From the NCBI GenBank assembly GCA_900757285.1, contig CAAENI010000281.1, positions 1 through 11,632 on the forward strand: a stretch of DNA of 11,632 bases. The letters are read 5' to 3'. The DNA comes from an uncultured Collinsella sp. GTDB taxonomy: Bacteria > Actinomycetota > Coriobacteriia > Coriobacteriales > Coriobacteriaceae. The notes below the pieces were generated by a model that was not told the DNA's origin, did not search any database, and saw only the letters and a program-made list of their open reading frames with translations. This document shows, piece by piece, positions 6,829-11,632 of the stretch. The position numbers were made by a program, and so were the translations under genes. Within the stretch, counting starts at the first letter, position 1. The number at the start of each line of letters is the position of its first letter.

Positions 6829-7449
6829 TTAGCGCTCCATGTTGGGAACGATGCTACCCTCCGTTACCGCGCGCACAGCCAGACGCATGATGTTGTCGTA
6901 GCCGGTCTTGTTGAGGATCTCCGAGATGCGGCGTTTGATGGTGCCCTCGCTCATAAACAGCTCGGCCGCAATCTCGCGACGACTTTTGCCCTCGCAGGCA
7001 AGGCGCAAAATCGATAGCTCGACATCGTCGAGGGCTGCCGTGCCCGAAAAAATGCTCTCGGGCGGCTTGGGAAACGTGCAGTAGCCAGCCAACGTGGAGC
7101 GCATCACGGCGAACAGCTCGTCGATACCGACGTTCTTGTACACAAAGCTATCGACGCCCACCTCGCGGGCCTGATCGACAAAGGTGATCTCGGGCATGCC
7201 TGTCATGATAATGATGCGACACTCGGGCAGCTGCTCCTTGATGCGTGCCGCCGCCACGATGCCGTTTGAATCGTGTTCGGTGCACACGTCCATCAGTATC
7301 ATGTCCGGACGCTCCTTGAGCGCGACACCCAAGGCCTCGGAGGCATCGGCGATCGCGGCAACGACGGTCATATCGGGCTGGTCGCCAACGGAGCGCGCAA
7401 GGCTCTCGCGCAAGATGGCCTGGTCTTCGACGATTAACACGCGAATCAT
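6829..7449 (-). CDS. NarL/LuxR-family response regulator
   Basis: The 206-residue cytoplasmic protein has a full receiver domain. E8/D9 form the acidic pocket, D54 in ILMDVCT is the phosphoacceptor, T83 in IIIMTGMP is the switch threonine and K105 in FVYKN the conserved lysine. The C-terminal LuxR-type helix-turn-helix spans about 140-195 (LDDVELSILRLACEGKSRREI, then SEGTIKRRISEILNKTG). Length is typical for the family. The expected role is transcription control after phosphorylation by the adjacent histidine kinase. Its ATG overlaps the kinase TGA by 4 nt (ATGA), and AAAGGAG (rc of 7456-7462) lies within the kinase 3' end, which together indicate translational coupling. It is the last gene of the minus-strand operon. 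Target genes cannot be read from the sequence. Confidence 0.93.
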   Translation of the reverse strand: MIRVLIVEDQAILRESLARSVGDQPDMTVVAAIADASEALGVALKERPDMILMDVCTEHDSNGIVAAARIKEQLPECRIIIMTGMPEITFVDQAREVGVDSFVYKNVGIDELFAVMRSTLAGYCTFPKPPESIFSGTAALDDVELSILRLACEGKSRREIAAELFMSEGTIKRRISEILNKTGYDNIMRLAVRAVTEGSIVPNMER

Positions 7450-8945
7450 GAGCTTCTCCTTTGGGCCGTGGCGTTAGAGTTTAGCGGGATGGATACCGCA
7501 AGCGTAAAGGGCGGGGCGGGGCGGACTTCCAGGCTGCCGCCCAGATCTTGCGCGACATGCCTCATACCTGGGATACCCGTTCCCTCGCGATACGATACGG
7601 GCGCAGGCGCGCCGTCGTTAGAAACGGTCATCCGCGCAACAGCGCCGTCTTCCGACGTCTCCTGCCACAAGCGCACATGGACCCGATGCGCCTGCGCATG
7701 CTTGGTGGCATTGGTCGAGGCTTCGCGGATAATCTGCAAAAAGGCTGCCGCGACACGCGCGTCGCTTGGCAGCTCGCCCTCCACATCGATCTGCACGCTC
7801 ACCAGACCAAAGGCATGGACGATATCGCCCAGTTGCTCTGCCGGTTCGGCGTCGCCCCCGCTGCGCAGATCGGCAGCGATTGAGCGCAGCAGCGGGTCGA
7901 TCTGCTCGAGTGACTCGTCATCCAGGCGTCCCTCCTCCAGATAACGATGGAGGATGGACAGGCGCTGCCCGATCACGTCGTGCACGCGAGCGCGCATACG
8001 CAGATAGGCCGCATTGTCAGCAACCTTTTTGACTTCTTCGATCTGGGCCTGGAGCTCTTGGCCCGCAAGCTCAAGCAGGTGGTTGGCCTGCGCCAGGCGG
8101 TCATGCGCATGCGCATACTCTGTCACGTCCAGACCGATTATGCGCTCGAACGAACGGCCCAAGACCATAACGTCATCGCACACAAACAGGCGAATCTCGG
8201 CGGGAGAAACCTCGACCACCGCACGCGCCTCACCAAAGCGGTCCAGGTTGATCCGCACGCGGTTCTTACCGCCTTCGGGCATTTGCATGCTGAGCTTGCG
8301 CAGGTCGTTCCATGTACCGCTCATATCGCCTAGGTCGGTGGGCATATGAAGCTCCACCAGGTTTTTGCGCATGCAGCGGTTCATAAGCAGTGGACGGCCC
8401 CTCGAGTCCAGATACAGGATGCCCACGGGAATCACGTTGATGGTTTCGATCGTCGAGAACGCGGTGATATCCTCCTGGCGGTTACGGACGTCCATCAAGA
8501 GCGCCGCGACGGAACGGAACAGGAAGAACGCTCCCTCTGCGATAAGGACAACGGCCCACACCGAGCCCATGGCAAAAACCACCGGCGGTGTCACGGCGCC
8601 AACAAGCAGCAGCTCGGCCAGCATGACAGGGCGACGATAGTGCACCATGAGGACCACGCCATAGGCAAAGATCGCGGCATTGAGCCACAGCACTCCGCCC
8701 ATTGCCCTGGCGCAAACGTCAAGCGGCGCCACCAGATACGAGCCAGACGACGCGAATAAGATGAGCGCCGAAATCATCAGGTGAAGCACGAGGCTCGTCT
8801 CATAGGCGCAAATCACCTTACGGTTATAGGACGAGCGGCGCGATGCGATGAGCGGGACGTGGATCATCTGCAGACACGCAGCCAGGGCAAAGACAACATC
8901 GAGCGCAACGATTTGGGGAAGGATGAACGAAATCTGCATCGTCAC
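7446..8945 (-). CDS. membrane sensor histidine kinase (NarL partner type)
   Basis: The 499-residue protein has about five membrane helices (roughly 8-30, 51-72, 82-102, 108-125 and 128-150). Charge distribution suggests an external N-terminus. A PAS-like segment (about 165-280, containing VIPVGILYLDSRGRPLLMN) and a coiled coil (about 280-315) follow. The dimerisation/phosphoacceptor site is RARVHDVIGQRLS with H322. The ATPase core is intact: N-box REASTNATKHA (E408, N412), VSNDG (D444) and GTGIPGM (455-461). This is the HisKA_3-type kinase that normally pairs with NarL/LuxR regulators, here the gene 4 nt downstream in overlap. The start is GTG at 8945, overlapping the upstream TGA; an ATG two codons later (8939) is equally plausible, with GGTGA 6 nt ahead. 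The signal sensed is unknown; no sizeable extracellular domain exists, so a membrane-embedded or intracellular cue is likely. Confidence 0.92.
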   Translation of the reverse strand: MTMQISFILPQIVALDVVFALAACLQMIHVPLIASRRSSYNRKVICAYETSLVLHLMISALILFASSGSYLVAPLDVCARAMGGVLWLNAAIFAYGVVLMVHYRRPVMLAELLLVGAVTPPVVFAMGSVWAVVLIAEGAFFLFRSVAALLMDVRNRQEDITAFSTIETINVIPVGILYLDSRGRPLLMNRCMRKNLVELHMPTDLGDMSGTWNDLRKLSMQMPEGGKNRVRINLDRFGEARAVVEVSPAEIRLFVCDDVMVLGRSFERIIGLDVTEYAHAHDRLAQANHLLELAGQELQAQIEEVKKVADNAAYLRMRARVHDVIGQRLSILHRYLEEGRLDDESLEQIDPLLRSIAADLRSGGDAEPAEQLGDIVHAFGLVSVQIDVEGELPSDARVAAAFLQIIREASTNATKHAQAHRVHVRLWQETSEDGAVARMTVSNDGAPAPVSYREGTGIPGMRHVAQDLGGSLEVRPAPPFTLAVSIPLNSNATAQRRSS

Positions 8946-10825
8946 TCACCCGCCCTCGGCATCAAGACGATCATGCGCAGCTGGCCGGGCTCGCCCTCAA
9001 GGCGGTATGCCACGTTGCGCCCTTGCAGAGCGCTTTCGAGCTCTTGCGCAGCGGGCGTCTGCGAAAGATCTTCATCATCGTTGGAAAAAAGCGTGGCGCG
9101 CAGCTCGACACTGCACCGGTCATGGTCGCCCAAGTGATACATAAGCGCCGGATGGTCGGTGGTGTAGGCAAAAAACGCAAAGTCATACACGCAGTCGTAC
9201 AGGGCGCTTACCGTACTGGCGTGCATCGGGCGCCGTATGGCGATAATCGAGGCGCAATCGACATCGATGGTGCGCAGGTCACTTGCAAGCTCGTTGGCGA
9301 TGAGCTGAATGCGGTCGCGGTCAAAACCGCTCTCCCCGTGCTGTGCCAACGTGAGCGACCCCTTGCGTTTGCAATAGGCGACGAGCATCTTGGCGCGCTG
9401 CAGCATGCGGTAACGCTCGTGCGAAGATGCCTCATCGGTCAACGGCGGCAGCGAGCTCAGCAGGTCGTACATCCCTTCGAGCGCACGGGCAAGCGCTTGG
9501 TCCACGTCTTGGACCAGTAAGGTCTCGGCCTCTTGGTCTGCCAAATGTGTCTTAAGGTCGTAGTCGGCGGCAAGCAGCTCATTTTGGCGTTGCAGCTCCA
9601 TGCGACGATGCGCCAGTTCGCGATTGAGTTCGTTGAGCTCCGAGACGTCCTGGGCAAGGAGAGCCGATCCACCCAGCAGCGGAAAGGCGCGATACATTAC
9701 ATCGGGATCGGACGCCACGGCAAAGGCGTGAGCGTGCCCGTGCTCTTGGACCCGCAACTCCTCACGCACGCCTACCGGCATTGGCTTTGACACCGGCGTG
9801 ACATAGACTTCCTGCAGGTCACGCGTTAGAACTTTGAGGTCAAGCGGCAAGGTGCCGAAAATACCGGCGATATCGTGGTACGACGGGATGACACCGCAAT
9901 CGAGACAGATTTCCATCGCCACCACGCACAGGACGCAGTAGACAAGTGAAAAATTAAGCCTCCATGCCCAGGGCACACGCAGCGCATATGAAATGGCAAA
10001 GAACGCGCCGCCCAATAGGACAAGCGCGGCCGTGCCCGAGAAACGCTGAATACGAAAAGACGAGGACCGTCCTACCAAGATAAAAAAGGCAACGAAGTTA
10101 AAGGCTGTCCATACCAGAACGGTACCGTAGCCCCAACCATATGTGTAATCGTTGCTCCAGGTTCCACTCGATCGATCGAAATGGAAGACCTGCTGATGAA
10201 CATCGTTAGTAAGCACAAAGCCGATAAGCAGGACAGCCATGACCCACAAAACGGTGCGGTACCGACGCCCCATACGATGCTGTTCCAAACCCGCGAGGCG
10301 CAGACCGCACAGCTGGTAGATCAGCGGAATGAGCGTCATGGGCACGTAGTACAGGTACCACAGCACGGTGGCATAGAACGGCGTGAACGACTTATATTTG
10401 AGGATGACCTCGATCATCCACAGGGCACAAATGGCGGCGATGGCAACAAGGCGGCGGCGCAAGACGTAGTCCAAGCAGCGTAGGTACGCCAACACACCCC
10501 AGATTGAAAATGCAATTGCGGCGACAAGCAGCGGGAGAGAGCTCGAGTGGACGAGCGCATCCACGACCTCTTCGGACACCTCGCTATAGGCGGGCACGGT
10601 GTTGGAAAGCTTGGGGTCGGAGGCGAACAGTGCCGGCAAGACTGCCAAAAGCATAAGGAACAGCGCGGTAATGGCGCCGGCGATAACAAAGACGCGGTGG
10701 CGATACACGCCATGCGATATGCCAACAAGGAATCGCGGCATGGCGAAGAGCCTGCCGCCCCTAAGATCCGCCACGGGCGCGGATCGGGCGGTCGCGTGGC
10801 CGATATGTCGCTCGCGGGTACCCAT
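8942..10825 (-). CDS. 8-helix membrane sensor with degenerate histidine-kinase-like C-terminus
   Basis: The 627-residue protein has one N-terminal helix (about 46-68), a short external loop, then seven helices (about 98-117, 125-143, 149-172, 191-206, 235-252, 265-282, 288-308). YATVLWYLYYVPMTLIPLI is the signature of the histidine-kinase N-terminal 7TM region. A PAS-like segment (about 325-392), a coiled coil (about 392-440) and a C-terminal helical region (LQRAKMLVAYCKRKGSLTL) follow. The phosphoacceptor H-[DE] motif is absent, and the ATPase N-box and glycine loops are not recognisable: SALYDCVYDFAFFAY occupies the N-box position. It is therefore probably a pseudo-kinase or signal-input subunit working through the complete kinase encoded next, with which it overlaps by 4 nt. 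The start could be ATG 10825 or ATG 10741 (Met29); the latter has AGGGG upstream and removes a non-membrane 28-residue leader. The family is seen in Coriobacteria and Firmicutes but its function is uncharacterised. Confidence 0.8.
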   Translation of the reverse strand: MGTRERHIGHATARSAPVADLRGGRLFAMPRFLVGISHGVYRHRVFVIAGAITALFLMLLAVLPALFASDPKLSNTVPAYSEVSEEVVDALVHSSSLPLLVAAIAFSIWGVLAYLRCLDYVLRRRLVAIAAICALWMIEVILKYKSFTPFYATVLWYLYYVPMTLIPLIYQLCGLRLAGLEQHRMGRRYRTVLWVMAVLLIGFVLTNDVHQQVFHFDRSSGTWSNDYTYGWGYGTVLVWTAFNFVAFFILVGRSSSFRIQRFSGTAALVLLGGAFFAISYALRVPWAWRLNFSLVYCVLCVVAMEICLDCGVIPSYHDIAGIFGTLPLDLKVLTRDLQEVYVTPVSKPMPVGVREELRVQEHGHAHAFAVASDPDVMYRAFPLLGGSALLAQDVSELNELNRELAHRRMELQRQNELLAADYDLKTHLADQEAETLLVQDVDQALARALEGMYDLLSSLPPLTDEASSHERYRMLQRAKMLVAYCKRKGSLTLAQHGESGFDRDRIQLIANELASDLRTIDVDCASIIAIRRPMHASTVSALYDCVYDFAFFAYTTDHPALMYHLGDHDRCSVELRATLFSNDDEDLSQTPAAQELESALQGRNVAYRLEGEPGQLRMIVLMPRAGE

Positions 10826-10834
10826 AGTGCTTTT

Positions 10835-10840
10835 AGTGTA
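10835..10840 (-). promoter_or_regulatory. candidate -10 element (TACACT), near-leaderless start
   Basis: On the minus strand TACACT fits TAnnnT and ends 9 nt before ATG 10825, which would place transcription initiation about 2-3 nt upstream of that codon. There is no Shine-Dalgarno before 10825 and no good -35 at 16-18 nt (only T-rich GCTTTT). Leaderless or near-leaderless genes with this spacing are common in Actinobacteria. If the real start is ATG 10741, the same promoter would give a leader of about 87 nt. Confidence 0.35.
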
Positions 10841-10862
10841 CCGACAGGCGGGCCCAAAAAGC

Positions 10863-10877
10863 GGGCCACATGTCCCA
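10863..10877. repeat. dispersed block GGGCCACATGTCCCA
   Basis: This 15-mer matches 2313-2327 at 13 of 15 positions; both copies are preceded by an A-run. Each copy lies within about 60 nt of a GTCCCCAATGA block, which suggests a composite repeat family. Just left of it, GGCCC-AAAAAGC-GGGCC can form a 5-bp stem. Confidence 0.6.
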
Positions 10878-10911
10878 AAATCCGCCGACGGCGAGGGACG
10901 TCGCCAGCGAC

Positions 10912-10940
10912 TAGTCGTTTAAGAACGTCCCCAATGACTA
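10912..10940. repeat. dispersed hairpin, loop TAAGAACGTCCCC
   Basis: TAGTCGTT (10912-10919) pairs with AATGACTA (10933-10940): 8 bp including one G-U. The 13-nt loop is identical to that at 11061-11073 except for one base, whereas the stem sequence differs and stays complementary. This conserved-loop/covarying-stem pattern resembles REP-type hairpins mobilised by IS200-like (RAYT) transposases; that link is from general knowledge, and no such transposase is in the window. Confidence 0.75.
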
Positions 10941-10978
10941 AGACAAAACGAGCGAGGATTTTTGGACGCCCAAATGGC

Positions 10979-11042
10979 GAGAGTGGATAATCTCCCACTT
11001 TGAGCCCACAAACAGGCTAAAAACGGGAGATTATCCACTCTC
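10979..11042. repeat. 64-nt inverted repeat with perfect 18-bp arms
   Basis: GAGAGTGGATAATCTCCC (10979-10996) is exactly inverted at 11025-11042 around a 28-nt loop, which itself contains AGCC/GGCT able to pair. There is no U-tract. It lies midway between the two loop-conserved hairpins and about 154 nt upstream of the sensor start. It could be a MITE-like insertion, an operator for a dimeric regulator, or an upstream mRNA structure. Confidence 0.85.
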
Positions 11043-11050
11043 ATTCTGCG

Positions 11051-11083
11051 GGCACTCATTTAAGTACGTCCCCAATGAGTGCT
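11051..11083. repeat. dispersed hairpin, loop TAAGTACGTCCCC
   Basis: GCACTCATT (11052-11060) pairs perfectly with AATGAGTGC (11074-11082), with an extra G-U (11051/11083), around a 13-nt loop. It is the best-preserved copy of the element also seen at 10912-10940 and, in decayed form, at 2291-2303. Confidence 0.8.
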
Positions 11084-11097
11084 TTCACTTCTTTTAA

Positions 11098-11138
11098 CAA
11101 AACGCCCGGCGGGCATTAACTGCTCGCCGGGCGTTTTG
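11098..11138 (-). terminator. intrinsic terminator of the GH1 gene
   Basis: CAAAACGCCCGGCGGGC (11098-11114) pairs with GCTCGCCGGGCGTTTTG (11122-11138): 17 positions with one G-U (an A-C mismatch on the minus strand) and a 7-nt loop. Read on the minus strand it lies 30 nt after the GH1 stop and the stem ends in GTTTTG, giving the U-tract. The + strand also reads GCGTTTT, so it is potentially bidirectional. Confidence 0.88.
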
Positions 11139-11167
11139 GTTAGGAGGCTGTGGTTGTCGGGAAAGCC

Positions 11168-11632
11168 TTAGGCCAGGTCCTCGCCGTTCGTCTCGATGAC
11201 GTGTTTGTACCAGTCGAAGCTCTTCTTCTTGGAACGCTTGAGGGTGCCGTTGCCTGCATCGTCGCGGTCCACGTAGATAAAGCCGTAGCGCTTGGACATC
11301 TCGCCCGTGCCGGCCGAGACCAGGTCGATCGGACCCCAGGTGGTGTAGCCCAGCAGGTCAACGCCGTCCTCGGTCACCGCATCGCGCATCGCGGCGATAT
11401 GCTGGCGCAGGTAGTCGATACGGTAGTCGTCGTTGATGGAGCCATCCTCCTCGACAACATCCTTGGCGCCCAGACCGTTCTCGACCACAAACAGCGGCTT
11501 CTGATAACGGTCGTACAGGTCGTTGAGGGTGATGCGGAAGCCCAGCGGATCGATGGCCCAGCCCCACTGGCTCTCCTGCAGGTAGGGGTTCTTGGCGCCG
11601 GCGAAGGCGTTGCCCTGGGTGCGCTCGACATC
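11168..11632 (-). CDS. 6-phospho-beta-glucosidase (GH1), 5' truncated
   Basis: This is the C-terminal 154 residues of a family 1 glycoside hydrolase; the frame is open to the window edge at 11632. LFVVENGLG contains the catalytic nucleophile Glu (codon 11482-11480) of the I/V-x-E-N-G motif. LGYTTWGPIDLVSAGTGEMS precedes KRYGFIYVD; the S...K-x-Y arrangement is the phosphate-binding loop that separates 6-phospho-beta-glucosidases from plain beta-glucosidases. KKKSFDWYKHVIETNG is the usual C-terminus. The enzyme hydrolyses 6-phosphorylated beta-glucosides such as cellobiose, arbutin or salicin phosphates delivered by PTS transporters, in the cytoplasm. The upstream part and any PTS neighbour are beyond the window. 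A terminator follows, so it is not co-transcribed with the sensor operon. Confidence 0.93.
   Translation of the reverse strand, partial: DVERTQGNAFAGAKNPYLQESQWGWAIDPLGFRITLNDLYDRYQKPLFVVENGLGAKDVVEEDGSINDDYRIDYLRQHIAAMRDAVTEDGVDLLGYTTWGPIDLVSAGTGEMSKRYGFIYVDRDDAGNGTLKRSKKKSFDWYKHVIETNGEDLA

Larger units (their letters stand above)
10826..11167. other. 342-nt intergenic region dense in hairpins
   Basis: No credible gene is present between the sensor operon and the GH1 gene. Left to right it holds the candidate -10 of the sensor operon, the repeat block GGGCCACATGTCCCA (10863-10877), a hairpin with loop TAAGAACGTCCCC (10912-10940), a long 18-bp-stem hairpin (10979-11042), a second hairpin with loop TAAGTACGTCCCC (11051-11083), and the GH1 terminator (11098-11138). 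The elements are listed separately. Confidence 0.8.

Noticed and set aside
7446..10825. Several overlapping plus-strand open frames opposite the sensor genes
   Set aside because: They are antisense to genes with clear kinase, membrane-helix and receiver motifs, and lack ribosome-binding sites or recognisable domains.

Overview
The window looks like chromosome of a high-GC, host-associated Coriobacteriia member, most likely a Collinsella or close relative. This is an inference from four things: strongly GC-biased third codon positions, a NarL-type regulator paired with Coriobacteria-style membrane sensors, a phospho-beta-glucosidase, and short dispersed intergenic hairpins containing GTCCCCAATGA. 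No rRNA, tRNA, CRISPR array, integrase or intact transposase gene was seen. All gene assignments come from reading motifs; no database search was run.

Left part, plus strand. The window opens inside an alpha/beta-hydrolase esterase gene (2-466, 5' end missing). A 127-nt nested inverted repeat (477-603) follows. Next is a DUF1593/Sde182-type nucleoside-hydrolase-like protein (733-2244). After a gap holding a decayed dispersed repeat comes a compact plus-strand cluster (2425-5796) of three zinc-ribbon genes: a DUF4428-type soluble protein, a YdjG-like TFIIB-type zinc-ribbon protein with two membrane helices, and a YdjI-like SPFH (band 7) protein with two C-terminal zinc ribbons. Behind a weak hairpin is a lipoprotein gene (5877-6719) ending at a strong terminator. 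In Bacillus subtilis, YdjG and YdjI belong to a membrane-stress platform that recruits the PspA homologue YdjF. Here neither YdjF nor YdjH is adjacent, so this may be a trimmed or rewired version.

Right part, minus strand. Three genes are translationally coupled by two 4-nt overlaps: an 8-helix sensor with a degenerate kinase-like tail (10825-8942), a complete five-helix histidine kinase (8945-7446) and a NarL/LuxR-type response regulator (7449-6829). The layout suggests a two-sensor/one-regulator pathway in which the first protein senses and modulates while the second phosphorylates the regulator. Upstream lies a 342-nt gap (10826-11167) packed with hairpins. Two of them keep the same 13-nt loop (one base differs) while their stems differ yet stay paired. 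Beyond it, a minus-strand GH1 6-phospho-beta-glucosidase gene (11632-11168, 5' end missing) ends at its own terminator.

The most interesting items are the SPFH/zinc-ribbon cluster, the coupled pseudo-kinase/kinase/regulator operon, and the covarying intergenic hairpins.
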